Shown here: piece after piece, positions 1-7,995 of the stretch
Position numbering within the stretch: position 1 is the first letter of the stretch
Layout of the letters: every line of letters starts with the position of its first letter
Source of the DNA: Bacteroides oleiciplenus YIT 12058
Lineage (GTDB): Bacteria; Bacteroidota; Bacteroidia; Bacteroidales; Bacteroidaceae
Direction of reading: 5' to 3'
Assembly (NCBI RefSeq): GCF_000315485.1
Contig: NZ_JH992940.1
Location: 1,152,164 to 1,216,163 of the forward strand
DNA: 64,000 nt
The notes under the pieces: generated by a model
Databases searched by the model: none
What the model was told of the DNA's origin: nothing
The model's input: only the letters and a program-made list of their open reading frames with translations
Position numbers and translations under genes: made by a program

Positions 1-198
1 TTCAAAGCATACAGGTACTATTGCAACAAGTCCACTATTGGGGTATTAAGTATACCTAATAGCGGTCATTTGCCAAAGGACAACAATAGAAATTCCAAAA
101 TAAAGAGATAAAGAGCATTTCCTTTTTAATACAAAATGTCAAAGAACACTTGATTCTTACTTTTTACACAACCTCAACTGGACCTGGAGCGTGATATC
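1..198. other. Non-coding left edge with breakpoint before kinase
   Basis: All three forward frames are closed by stops before about position 153. Coding sense resumes abruptly near 166 with residues that read like the end of a kinase sensor domain. I see no RNA gene or promoter that clearly serves the kinase. The stretch looks like the flank of a deletion or rearrangement that removed the first part of the kinase gene and any regulator gene in front of it. Confidence 0.5.
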
Positions 199-1068
199 AT
201 GCACGGCGTCATGATACAATTCGCCTTGATTAGTGTTGTATTAGGAATAGCAATTGTATTCATGATGCGTTTCATATCACGCCGGTTGTGGAAACCTTTT
301 GACGAGACATTGAGGCAGATTGAAAATTTCCGGCTTGAAAGCGGTACGATCCCACAACTACCCGAAAGCGGTATCAAAGAATTTGACAGGCTGAACCATA
401 CACTGGATCGCCTGATGGGAAACAGTCTGAAAAGCTACCGGACACAGAAAGAGTTCACAGAAAATGCCTCGCACGAACTACAAACTCCGTTAGCCGTCTT
501 CCAAAGCAAACTCGACCTGCTGCTTCAACAAGCAGACTTGACGGAACAGCAGGCAGCCGCCATACAGGATTTATATCAGGTTTCCAACCGCCTGTCACGC
601 TTGAACCGGAACTTATTATTGCTTGCCAAAATAGAAAACAAACAGTACGGCCAAATGGATACCATCGACTTAATAACCGTACTGGATAAGCTTCTCCCCT
701 CCTTGGAGAATCTGGCAGAGGGAATCAATATTCGCAAGGATTTCCATACACAAAGAATGGAAATCCGGGCAAACAGAACTTTATTAGAAAGTCTAATCAA
801 TAACCTGATTGTGAATTCTGTCCGTCATAATATGGCAAACGGAGATATCACCCTCTCCATTAAAAACCAACAATTGATTATCTCCAACACATCCGAAGAA
901 AAAGCCCTGGACAGCCAACTCATATTCAACCGCTTTTACCGCCCATCTGAAAAAAACAAAGGAAACGGATTAGGGCTGGCCATTGCCAAGGCTATTTGCG
1001 ACTATCATAATTGGATAATTACTTATCACTATGAAAGTAACCGGCATTATTTCAGCATCCAATTCTGA
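199..1068 (+). CDS. Sensor histidine kinase, N-terminally truncated
   Basis: The 289-residue product keeps the second membrane helix (about residues 5-25), a HAMP-like linker, the HisKA box with phospho-accepting His92 in ASHELQTP, and a HATPase domain with an N-box (NNLIVNSVRH) and a GNGLGLAIAK G-box. Family members normally begin with a first membrane helix and a periplasmic sensor domain, and both are missing. In-frame codons before the ATG continue the homology-like sequence for about ten residues and then hit a stop. No response regulator lies beside it. It is either a decaying gene or a sensor-less kinase; I favour decay. Confidence 0.75.
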   Translation: MHGVMIQFALISVVLGIAIVFMMRFISRRLWKPFDETLRQIENFRLESGTIPQLPESGIKEFDRLNHTLDRLMGNSLKSYRTQKEFTENASHELQTPLAVFQSKLDLLLQQADLTEQQAAAIQDLYQVSNRLSRLNRNLLLLAKIENKQYGQMDTIDLITVLDKLLPSLENLAEGINIRKDFHTQRMEIRANRTLLESLINNLIVNSVRHNMANGDITLSIKNQQLIISNTSEEKALDSQLIFNRFYRPSEKNKGNGLGLAIAKAICDYHNWIITYHYESNRHYFSIQF

Positions 1069-1097
1069 ATCTTCAAACTTTCCACAAAATCGTCTTC

Positions 1098-1105
1098 TAC
1101 TTTTG
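1098..1105 (+). promoter_or_regulatory. Bacteroides -7 promoter element for PAP2 gene
   Basis: TACTTTTG matches the Bacteroides primary-sigma -7 consensus TAnnTTTG. It lies 31 bp before the ATG at 1137 and therefore supports that start. Confidence 0.6.
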
Positions 1106-1136
1106 TGCTTATTCTTAACCCCCAAAGTAGAAAACG

Positions 1137-2387
1137 ATGAGAAAAGCAACGAGTGTATTACTTATTCTTATTTGCACATGCAATTATTTAATTCATGCAA
1201 CCATAAAAGACAGTATCCCATTTTCCCCCCGGCAAACCGCACATTCATATGAGAGAAAACTCGATAAAATCATTTCATCACATGCTTATCAGATGACTTA
1301 TATCGGAGTTCCTCTCGTCATCGGAGGAATGATTGTAAAAAGTGAAGACGACCATTTCCGACAGTTACGAAACGACTATATGCCTTCCTTCCGACAGCAT
1401 TATGACGATTACCTGCAATATCTGCCGGCAGCCGCAATGCTCGGTATGAAGATAGGAGGAGTTGAAGGACGGAGTTCATGGGGACGGATGCTGGCATCGG
1501 ATGCTTTCACAGTTGCAATTATGTCTACAGTAGTAAGTCAACTGAAAGTAAAAACAAAAGTGATGCGTCCCGACGGTTCCAACAATCATTCCTTTCCTTC
1601 GGGACACACAGCTACCGCCTTTATGACCGCCACTATGCTCCATAAAGAATATGGCGATATAAGCCCATGGATTAGTATAGGAGCATATTCCGCAGCTACC
1701 GCCACCGGGCTCATGCGTATGGCAAATAACAAACACTGGTTAAGTGATATCATGGCAGGAGCCGGAATTGGAATCCTCTCAACCGAGTTGGGCTATTTCA
1801 TTACAGACCTGATTTTCAAAGACAAGGGGCTATTGAAAAGTTCCCAATCAGATTTCTGTCTTGATAAGAAGATGCCGCCATCATTTCTCGGGCTTTATAT
1901 AGGATTTAATATTCCTCTGAGTAAATATGACCTGGATGAACACACCACATTGAAAACATCTTCCGGCAGCACGAGCGGCATTGAAGGGGCCTATTTCTTC
2001 AATCCTTATTTAGGATTTGGGGGACGATTCACCATTTCCAATTTATCATTTCTACTTAATGATAACGAAGCCCAAAACCAAACATTCAGTTTTACATCTT
2101 TTTATACCGGAGGCTACTTTTCATATCCCCTATCTTCACGTTTAGCTGTCGGCAGTAAGCTACTAGCCGGATATACCCACTATAATACATTGCAATTGCC
2201 CTATTCAACAATAAAGGCGAATGGTGGTCTTTGTTTGGGAAGCGGCTTGTCCTTACTCATTAAGGTGAAACCGAAGTTAAACTTCCGGTTCTTATTTGAC
2301 TATAATCTGATTCCTCCACATAGTGTAAACACCAAAGAGTATATGCATACTTTGACATTAGGAGGCATGGTCGCCGTCACATTGTAG
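1137..2387 (+). CDS. PAP2-family phosphatase with C-terminal barrel-like domain
   Basis: A signal peptide is followed by a PAP2/acid-phosphatase core. The three catalytic motifs are visible: KTKVMRP (KxxxxxxRP), PSGHT, and a third motif in GLMRMANNKHWLSDI with the catalytic His and Asp. PAP2 proteins dephosphorylate lipid phosphates such as undecaprenyl diphosphate, lipid A or phosphatidate at the envelope. At 416 residues the protein is much longer than a simple PAP2. The last 170 or so residues are rich in alternating aromatic and glycine strands and resemble an outer-membrane beta-barrel, a fusion known in Bacteroidetes. The substrate cannot be read from sequence. Confidence 0.8.
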   Translation: MRKATSVLLILICTCNYLIHATIKDSIPFSPRQTAHSYERKLDKIISSHAYQMTYIGVPLVIGGMIVKSEDDHFRQLRNDYMPSFRQHYDDYLQYLPAAAMLGMKIGGVEGRSSWGRMLASDAFTVAIMSTVVSQLKVKTKVMRPDGSNNHSFPSGHTATAFMTATMLHKEYGDISPWISIGAYSAATATGLMRMANNKHWLSDIMAGAGIGILSTELGYFITDLIFKDKGLLKSSQSDFCLDKKMPPSFLGLYIGFNIPLSKYDLDEHTTLKTSSGSTSGIEGAYFFNPYLGFGGRFTISNLSFLLNDNEAQNQTFSFTSFYTGGYFSYPLSSRLAVGSKLLAGYTHYNTLQLPYSTIKANGGLCLGSGLSLLIKVKPKLNFRFLFDYNLIPPHSVNTKEYMHTLTLGGMVAVTL

Positions 2388-2433
2388 GCTAACAAAATTA
2401 GTTATTTGCTATCAGAAAGTCTCAGAATTATTG

Positions 2434-2441
2434 TATCTTTG
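2434..2441 (+). promoter_or_regulatory. Bacteroides -7 element for beta-lactamase
   Basis: TATCTTTG fits TAnnTTTG and lies about 80 bp before the beta-lactamase ATG. It would drive the beta-lactamase and the overlapping NUDIX gene. Confidence 0.5.
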
Positions 2442-2520
2442 AGCGATATATGGGAGAACCTCTTACCCAATACCTAAAAACTAACGAGAAGATAATTACA
2501 ATTTAAGATTTATATTAACC

Positions 2521-3429
2521 ATGAAAGTGAGTATCTTTTTAGTCTGCATGTTACTGACCTCTTTATTCAGTGCTTGCAATATCAACAAACGTAATCAACA
2601 GAAAGGACTGGAACAGCAAATCGAGCAAGTTCTGAAAGATAAAAAGGCAACTGTCGGCGTTGCCGTATTAGCTAATGATACAATCATTGCACTCCATAAC
2701 AATCAAATTCATTTCCCTCTGTTCAGTGTCTTCAAACTCCATGTAGCACTGGCTGTTTTAGACAAAATGGATAAGGAGCATGTAAGCTTAGACAGCATCA
2801 TGGAAATAAAAGCGGCCCAAATGTTACCCAATACATACAGCCCATTGAGACAGAAATTCCCTGACCAGGATTTCAGTATATCTTTGAGAGAGCTGTTAGA
2901 GTATAGCATATCATTGAGCGATAACAATGCTTGCGACGTACTCATTGACTATACCGATGGTATAGAAAAAGTTAATAGCTACATAAAATCATTAGGTTTG
3001 AAAGACTTTAATCTGGCAGCTAATGAAGACCTCATGCACCGGGATGTGGCAACCCAATATCAAAACTGGAGCACCCCGGAGGCAGTGGTCAGACTGCTGG
3101 ATATAGCTGACAAGCAAACCTTATTTGCCACCGAATACAAAGATTTCTTATGGCAAATCCTGAAAGAGACTTCCACAGGTACGGACAAACTGAAGGGGCA
3201 ATTACCCCCTGATGTCATTGTCGGACACAAAACCGGTTCTTCCGACAGAACACCCGCAGGCGTAAAAACCGCCGACAATGACGCAGGCTTCATCATCCTT
3301 CCAGACGGACGAGAATATTACATCACGGTCCTCGTCATGGAATCACAGGAAAATGATCAGGAAAATGCAGCCATCATCGCCCGCATATCCAAGATAGTAT
3401 ATGATTCTTTAAATCCCAATATCCAATGA
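2521..3429 (+). CDS. Class A beta-lactamase, subclass A2 (CepA/CblA-like)
   Basis: A periplasmic serine beta-lactamase of 302 residues. The N-terminus is a lipoprotein signal with lipobox LFSAC, so the enzyme is probably anchored. The active-site SxxK is in PLFSVFKLH, the SDN loop is SDNNAC, and the KTG triad is in GHKTGSSD. The YSPLR and TPEAVVRLL segments are characteristic of the Bacteroides cephalosporinases CepA and CblA. By family it should hydrolyse penicillins and cephalosporins. Its stop overlaps the NUDIX start by 4 bp, so the two are translationally coupled. It is not CfxA, and the exact allele cannot be named from memory. Confidence 0.88.
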   Translation: MKVSIFLVCMLLTSLFSACNINKRNQQKGLEQQIEQVLKDKKATVGVAVLANDTIIALHNNQIHFPLFSVFKLHVALAVLDKMDKEHVSLDSIMEIKAAQMLPNTYSPLRQKFPDQDFSISLRELLEYSISLSDNNACDVLIDYTDGIEKVNSYIKSLGLKDFNLAANEDLMHRDVATQYQNWSTPEAVVRLLDIADKQTLFATEYKDFLWQILKETSTGTDKLKGQLPPDVIVGHKTGSSDRTPAGVKTADNDAGFIILPDGREYYITVLVMESQENDQENAAIIARISKIVYDSLNPNIQ

Positions 3430-4052
3430 AAGAGAATACCGATCCCCGCTGGCTCGAATGGGCCAAAGAACTCCAATTCATAGCACAGGCAGGACTGACC
3501 TATACCAAAGACCCTTTCGACCTTGAACGTTTCGAACGTATCCGCGAAATATCAGCAGAGATAATGAGCCACCAGAGCGACCTGCCATTAGAAAAAGTGA
3601 AAGGCTTGTTCTGCAATGAAACAGGCTTTCAGACACCCAAACTAGACACACGGGCTGCTATCTTCAAAGATGATAAAATTCTCCTGGTAAAAGAGAAAGC
3701 CGGTGTATGGTCTTTGCCGGGTGGCTGGGTAGACGTGAATCAAACCATCAAGACCAATACGGAAAAAGAGGTAAAGGAAGAAGCGGGGTTAGATGTGAAA
3801 GCTGTTCGCCTGATTGCCGTGCAGGACAGGAATCTGCACAACGTACCACCCTATGCATACAATGTTTGCAAGGCTTTTGTGCTGTGCGAAGTAACAGGCG
3901 GAAGCTTTCAGAGTAACATAGAAACGACTGAAAGCAGATATTTCTCTCTGGATGAAATACCTGCGTTAGCGGAAGAAAAGAACAGCAAAGAACAGATAGC
4001 CATGTGCTTTGCTGCCTATCAGGACAAGAACTGGGAGGTACAGTTTGATTAG
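3426..4052 (+). CDS. NUDIX hydrolase with N-terminal NUDIX_N domain
   Basis: The first 65 or so residues form the helical NUDIX_N extension (WLEWAKELQFIAQAGLTYTKDPFD), followed by a NUDIX fold. The Nudix box reads from GGWVDVNQ to KEVKEEAGL. The metal-binding KEVKEE core is intact, but the usual upstream Glu of GX5E is Gln and the usual Arg is Lys. Relatives hydrolyse nucleoside-diphosphate-linked substrates; the substrate here is unknown. The gene is coupled to the beta-lactamase through an ATGA overlap, so the two are co-expressed. Confidence 0.85.
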   Translation: MKENTDPRWLEWAKELQFIAQAGLTYTKDPFDLERFERIREISAEIMSHQSDLPLEKVKGLFCNETGFQTPKLDTRAAIFKDDKILLVKEKAGVWSLPGGWVDVNQTIKTNTEKEVKEEAGLDVKAVRLIAVQDRNLHNVPPYAYNVCKAFVLCEVTGGSFQSNIETTESRYFSLDEIPALAEEKNSKEQIAMCFAAYQDKNWEVQFD

Positions 4053-4053
4053 A

Positions 4054-4146
4054 ATGCTTCTGCGAACTGAAACACAAATCCTGCCGTATCTTTTCCGAAT
4101 CCATAATCAATACGGACTATCACCTAAAGAATATAAGAAAGATTGA
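4054..4146 (+). pseudogene. Remnant C-terminus of an AraC-family regulator
   Basis: A 30-codon open stretch ends in FRIHNQYGLSPKEYKKD, which is the hallmark C-terminal end of AraC/XylS HTH domains (F-x-R-x-F-x-x-x-x-G-x-S-P-x-x-Y). Nothing upstream in any frame supplies the rest of the DNA-binding domain. It therefore looks like the tail of a lost regulator, lying just before an intact AraC gene. Confidence 0.45.
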
Positions 4147-4189
4147 GTTTATTATACCTTCCACAAGATTTTTTTTAGATATAAACACT

Positions 4190-4217
4190 GTAATTTCTCT
4201 ATATATAGAGAAATTAC
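4190..4217. promoter_or_regulatory. Perfect 28-bp palindrome before araC-type gene
   Basis: The arm GTAATTTCTCTATA is followed directly by its exact reverse complement. The centre lies about 45 bp before the regulator ATG. It could be an operator, possibly autoregulatory, or a terminator for the NUDIX transcript, though a T-tract is weak. Confidence 0.55.
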
Positions 4218-4247
4218 TATTTTAGCAGATGAAAAAGATAAGAAAAT

Positions 4248-5066
4248 ATGGAAACACTCAAAGTACTTGATTATTCGAATGTGTTCATTGCAAGTTATTT
4301 TACGGATGATCGCCAGTGTTCGCATTCTAACCGCGAACATACTCTGATTTACCTTTGTTCCGGAGAACTGGAAATCGAAGAAAAAGGGAAAAAGACTATT
4401 CTGCATAAGGGTGACTGTGCTTTTATGCGACGTGACAATCAGATGCTGTTACAAAAGCGCGTCAAAACTGGGAAGCCCTATCGTTCTGTTGTTTTGAAGT
4501 TTTCCCGTAAATTCTTACGCGAATTTTATCAAAATCTGGATAAGTCCGCACTGCCCGAATATGCCAAACGGGATAAGAAAAGCCTATGTCTGTTGCCTAA
4601 CGGACGTCCTGATATCAAGAGCTTGTTCGAATCCATTCTACCTTATTTTGATTCCGACATAAAACCTTCTGAGGATTTGTTGAAACTGAAAATGATAGAA
4701 GGGGTATACATACTGTTGAACACGAGCAAGGATCTCTACGCTTCACTCTTCGATTTTACCGACCCGTGGAAAATTGACTTATTGGAGTACATGAACAACA
4801 ATTACATGTTCGATCTTTCTTTAGAAGAAATGGCAAACTATACGGGGCGTAGTTTAGCTACTTTCAAACGTGATTTCAAGAAACTCAGTGACTTGCCACC
4901 GCAGAAATGGCTGATAAAACGTAGGTTGGAAACGGCACACGAACTGATTACAACAGGCCGGAAGAAAGTTACAGAAGTATGCTTTGATGTCGGATTCAAG
5001 AATTTGTCGCATTTCTCCAAAATATATAAAGAAATGTATGGTATTTCACCGGTCAACAGTATATAA
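4248..5066 (+). CDS. AraC-family transcriptional regulator
   Basis: This 272-residue protein has an N-terminal cupin-like sensing domain (residues about 5-140, ExsA/AraC_binding_2 type) and a C-terminal double HTH (about 175-270). HTH signatures include LSLEEMANYTGRSLATFKRDFKKL and VCFDVGFKNLSHFSKIYKEMYGISP. It is a one-component transcription activator, probably of a nearby gene such as the downstream acetyltransferase; the inducer is unknown. A perfect palindrome precedes it. Confidence 0.85.
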   Translation: METLKVLDYSNVFIASYFTDDRQCSHSNREHTLIYLCSGELEIEEKGKKTILHKGDCAFMRRDNQMLLQKRVKTGKPYRSVVLKFSRKFLREFYQNLDKSALPEYAKRDKKSLCLLPNGRPDIKSLFESILPYFDSDIKPSEDLLKLKMIEGVYILLNTSKDLYASLFDFTDPWKIDLLEYMNNNYMFDLSLEEMANYTGRSLATFKRDFKKLSDLPPQKWLIKRRLETAHELITTGRKKVTEVCFDVGFKNLSHFSKIYKEMYGISPVNSI

Positions 5067-5141
5067 CAAATCAAACCTACAGAAACCTGCCTTCCACAAG
5101 CAGCTCCGCAAATAGATAATGCGAAGCTGTTTAATAATCCA

Positions 5142-5185
5142 TTTGAACCTTACAACAAAGCCCTTTGAGCTCTACAACAAAGCCC
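5142..5185. repeat. Two tandem 22-bp units (TTTGA...AAAGCCC)
   Basis: Two adjacent 22-bp units both end in TACAACAAAGCCC and differ in five central bases. The junction CAAAGCCCTTTG is dyad symmetric. The period matches other arrays in this window. Confidence 0.7.
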
Positions 5186-5202
5186 TTGCGATAAATACCC
5201 CG

Positions 5203-5210
5203 TATCTTTG
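5203..5210 (+). promoter_or_regulatory. Bacteroides -7 element, long leader
   Basis: TATCTTTG fits TAnnTTTG. The nearest downstream gene is the acetyltransferase at 5569, giving an unusually long untranslated leader that spans the 5342 repeat array. Confidence 0.5.
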
Positions 5211-5341
5211 TATCAGAACATTAAGGTACAATCGAAATATTCCATAAATGGTCGGAGTATTCTTTTACAAAAAGAGCAGTAAACCGATTCCTTTCTTTCG
5301 GCTTTTCTTCCGACTCATTGAGTGAACCTGATTCAGTCAGG

Positions 5342-5385
5342 GACTGAATGCCTTTGACTCCCTGACTGAATGCCTTTCAGTCCCT
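5342..5385. repeat. Two tandem 22-bp hairpin units plus partial third
   Basis: Two adjacent 22-bp units begin GACTGAATGCCTTT and a truncated third begins GACTC. Each forms a small hairpin; in the second unit GACTGAA pairs with TTCAGTC across a TGCC loop. Confidence 0.75.
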
Positions 5386-5568
5386 GACTCATTGTACCCC
5401 CATTCAGAGGGCGTCTGAGAGGGGGTGGAAAAAGTAACAAGACAGGGTAGAAACAGAAATGAATATTGCATACAAAATAACGCGGTTTGATTTCTTTCTG
5501 CACGCAAATAAATCAATTCCGCCAATGGGTTAAGTAAGGAATTTCAAATCAAAACAAAAGATACAATT

Positions 5569-6150
5569 ATGAACGATATTTTCACAAGAGACATTAACGG
5601 CGAAATGGTATCGCCCAACGACGAAGGATATAATGAACTAATTGCCGACATCTTTGCCACGATGAAAACCGCCACAGAGATGAACACGGGTTATCGTACT
5701 CCGGAAGAGGTACACAATTATATGGGGCAGATACTTGGAAAGCCGTTGGATAAAAGCACCACGGTATTACCTCCTCTCTATATAGACTATGGCAAACCGG
5801 TGAACATCGGCAAACGTTGCTTTATCCAACAGTGTTGTACGTTCTTCGGACGAGGAGGCATCACCATTGGGAATGATGTATTCATCGGCCCCAAAGTAAA
5901 TCTGATTACCATTAATCACGATCTCGACCCCGACAACCGCAGTGCAACTTACGGACGCCCCATTGTGATAGAAGATAAGGTATGGATTGGCATCGGCGCA
6001 ACCATTCTGCCTGGTATAAAAATAGGCTATGGTGCTGTTATCGGTGCAGGAAGTGTGGTTACAAAAGAAGTTCCGCCCATGACGATTGTGGCAGGAAATC
6101 CAGCACGAATCATCAAGAATATAAAAACAACTAAAAATAAAGACATATGA
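5569..6150 (+). CDS. Sugar O-acetyltransferase, left-handed beta-helix
   Basis: A 193-residue member of the maltose/galactoside O-acetyltransferase (Maa/LacA/NodL) family. An N-terminal Mac-type helical segment (residues about 10-60) is followed by hexapeptide repeats, including IGNDVFIGPKVNL, IGIGATILPGIKIG and GAGSVVTKEVPP. The catalytic His is in LITINHDLDP. It would transfer acetyl from acetyl-CoA to a sugar hydroxyl in the cytoplasm. The C-terminal AGNPARIIKNI is typical. The physiological acceptor is unknown. Confidence 0.87.
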   Translation: MNDIFTRDINGEMVSPNDEGYNELIADIFATMKTATEMNTGYRTPEEVHNYMGQILGKPLDKSTTVLPPLYIDYGKPVNIGKRCFIQQCCTFFGRGGITIGNDVFIGPKVNLITINHDLDPDNRSATYGRPIVIEDKVWIGIGATILPGIKIGYGAVIGAGSVVTKEVPPMTIVAGNPARIIKNIKTTKNKDI

Positions 6151-6253
6151 AGAAAGATAAAAACCATAACAGCACATTTTGCAGAATCCATAGGGATAAA
6201 TTTATCAGTATATGAATAATTTAGCCGTACTTGTATAAAACCGAAGAGTTTCC

Positions 6254-6261
6254 TATTTTTG
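6254..6261 (+). promoter_or_regulatory. Bacteroides -7 element for arginase-family gene
   Basis: TATTTTTG fits TAnnTTTG, and a TTG about 17 bp upstream could be the -33 element. It lies 13 bp before the ATG at 6274, which is out of frame with the gene (see the arginase entry). Confidence 0.55.
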
Positions 6262-6289
6262 TACCTAAAAAGAATGAGAAACCTTTTTA

Positions 6290-7225
6290 GTGTCCATCGC
6301 ATTAATCATTGGAGCTACTTCAATGTATGCACAAAAAAATAGTAAAGATATGAAGAATGAAACAACTCCTCTCCGCCTGATTTACCCGCAATGGCAAGGC
6401 GGAATTGTAGATCACTGGATGCCGGATATTCCGGCAGAAGACTCTTCCAAAGGCTATTATTTAGGTGCCCAACTCTTAAACCTGCTGGCTCCCGAAAGCA
6501 ACCAGAAAACGGTGGAAGTTCCGGTTTCACTGGAGATAAACGACCGGGCAATAGAAAAAGGCATCAGTGCTCGCAATGTCATTGTAAAACAAAGCAAGGC
6601 GGCACTCAATATACTTAATGAAAATAATCCGGATAGAATCCTCACCCTCGGTGGAGAATGTTCAGTGAGCGTTGTCCCGTTCACTTATCTGGCAGCCAAA
6701 TATCCGGATGATGTAGCCGTAGTCTGGATAGATGCGCATCCGGACATCAACCTGCCTTATGATGAATACAAAGGGTACCATGCAATGGCCCTCACAGCAT
6801 GTTTAGGCATGGGGGACGAAGAAATTGTCAATATGCTACCCGGCAAATTCGACATTTCCAAAGCATTGATTGTAGGCTTACGTTCGTGGGATAAAGGTAT
6901 GCAGGAGAGGCAAAAGAAATTAGGAATAAAAGGACTAGCACCCAAAGACATAGCAGAGAATAGTACCGCCATCATGGAGTGGCTGAAAGGAACAGGAGTT
7001 TCCAAAGTCGTCATCCACTTTGATCTGGACGTGATAGACCCTGCCGACATGATTGCAGGCGTCGGTGTGGAACCGGATGGCATGAAAACCGAGGAAGTAG
7101 TCCGCGTGATTAACGACATTGCTTCCGAATATGACCTGGTAGGACTGACCGTAGCCGAACCGATGCCACGTATCGCTATTAAAATCAGAAATATGCTGAA
7201 CCGGTTGCCTTTATTAAAAGAGTAA
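6290..7225 (+). CDS. Arginase/agmatinase/formiminoglutamase-family hydrolase
   Basis: The ureohydrolase fold is shown by GGECSVS (usual GGDHS), DAHPDIN and HFDLDVIDP, which carry the dinuclear metal ligands. The His of the first motif is Cys, as seen in some arginase-like families, so the substrate is uncertain. The frame opens only at a GTG (6290). An ATG at 6274 reads five codons and is then shifted by one base at a run of five T (6284-6288). With four T the product would begin MRNLLVSIALIIGATSMYAQ, a good signal peptide. The present start may therefore be GTG, an internal ATG, or the gene may be frameshifted. Confidence 0.8.
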   Translation: MSIALIIGATSMYAQKNSKDMKNETTPLRLIYPQWQGGIVDHWMPDIPAEDSSKGYYLGAQLLNLLAPESNQKTVEVPVSLEINDRAIEKGISARNVIVKQSKAALNILNENNPDRILTLGGECSVSVVPFTYLAAKYPDDVAVVWIDAHPDINLPYDEYKGYHAMALTACLGMGDEEIVNMLPGKFDISKALIVGLRSWDKGMQERQKKLGIKGLAPKDIAENSTAIMEWLKGTGVSKVVIHFDLDVIDPADMIAGVGVEPDGMKTEEVVRVINDIASEYDLVGLTVAEPMPRIAIKIRNMLNRLPLLKE

Positions 7226-7251
7226 GAAAAGAGAAACTCACAAATAATCTC

Positions 7252-7259
7252 TATATTTG
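7252..7259 (+). promoter_or_regulatory. Bacteroides -7 element for two-component operon
   Basis: TATATTTG fits TAnnTTTG and lies 46 bp before the response-regulator ATG. Confidence 0.6.
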
Positions 7260-7305
7260 TATGGTCTCAAATAAAAACAACTGGAATCTATAAAAAATAC
7301 GGACC

Positions 7306-7995
7306 ATGCATACGATATTGATTATTGAAGACGAATCAAGAGTAGCCAGCCTGCTCAAGAATGGACTGGAAGAGAATGGTTATCGAACCATGGTAGCTTA
7401 CGATGGCGTCATGGGACTGCGTCTCTTCCGTGCCCATACTTTCGACCTGGTAATCTCCGACATCATTCTACCCAAGATGGATGGTTTTGAGTTGTGCAAA
7501 GAAATCCGCAAAGCAAATCCCAGTGTCCCCATCCTGATGCTCACAGCCTTAGGCTCTACAGACGATAAACTGGATGGATTTGATGCCGGAGCGGACGACT
7601 ATATGGTGAAACCTTTCGATTTCAGGGAACTCTATGCAAGAATCAAAGTGCTGCTGAAACGGCATCATGAAAATAACGCCTCCCCGCAGCCCAAAGAAAT
7701 AAGGTATGCCGACCTGTATATTGACCTACAAGGCAAAAACGTAAAACGGAACGATACGCCTATCAAGCTCTCCCCAAAAGAATATAACCTTCTGGTATAT
7801 ATGGCTGACAATGCCGAACGGGTTCTCAGTCGTGTGGAGATTGCTGATAAAGTATGGAACACCCACTTTGATACCGGAACAAACTTCATTGATGTGTATA
7901 TCAACTATCTCCGCAAGAAGATTGACCGGGACTTCGAAACCAAACTAATCCATACCAAAGCCGGCATGGGTTTTATCCTGACCGACAAGCTATGA
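7306..7995 (+). CDS. OmpR/PhoB-family response regulator
   Basis: A 229-residue regulator. The receiver domain (1-120) has acidic residues in IIEDE, the phospho-acceptor Asp52 in VISDIILPKMDG, and the conserved Lys in YMVKPFD. A winged-helix DNA-binding domain (130-229) ends with the typical YINYLRKKID and HTKAGMGFIL. Its stop overlaps the kinase start by 4 bp (ATGA). The gene downstream of the pair is an MgtA-type pump preceded by 11-bp-spaced direct repeats, the binding pattern of this regulator class, so I infer control of that pump. Confidence 0.93.
   Translation: MHTILIIEDESRVASLLKNGLEENGYRTMVAYDGVMGLRLFRAHTFDLVISDIILPKMDGFELCKEIRKANPSVPILMLTALGSTDDKLDGFDAGADDYMVKPFDFRELYARIKVLLKRHHENNASPQPKEIRYADLYIDLQGKNVKRNDTPIKLSPKEYNLLVYMADNAERVLSRVEIADKVWNTHFDTGTNFIDVYINYLRKKIDRDFETKLIHTKAGMGFILTDKL

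Larger units (their letters stand above)
5067..5568. other. Long intergenic region with repeats and possible leader
   Basis: About 500 bp without a convincing gene. It contains two short arrays of 22-bp repeats (5142-5185 and 5342-5385), a good -7 element at 5203-5210, and a 25-codon ORF at 5248-5325 (MVGVFFYKKSS...). That ORF has no recognisable homology and may be chance. If the promoter serves the acetyltransferase, the transcript has a leader of more than 300 nt. Confidence 0.5.

Noticed and set aside
2521..3429. cfxA
   Set aside because: The N-terminus and the YSPLR-containing segments resemble the chromosomal CepA/CblA group, and no mobilisation genes flank it.
3707..3916. Frameshifted second product inside the NUDIX gene
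   Set aside because: The NUDIX frame is continuous and complete; the overlapping frame has no features.
5248..5325. 25-codon ORF in the leader of the acetyltransferase
   Set aside because: No homology, no coupling to a neighbour and short enough to be chance; noted only in the intergenic entry.
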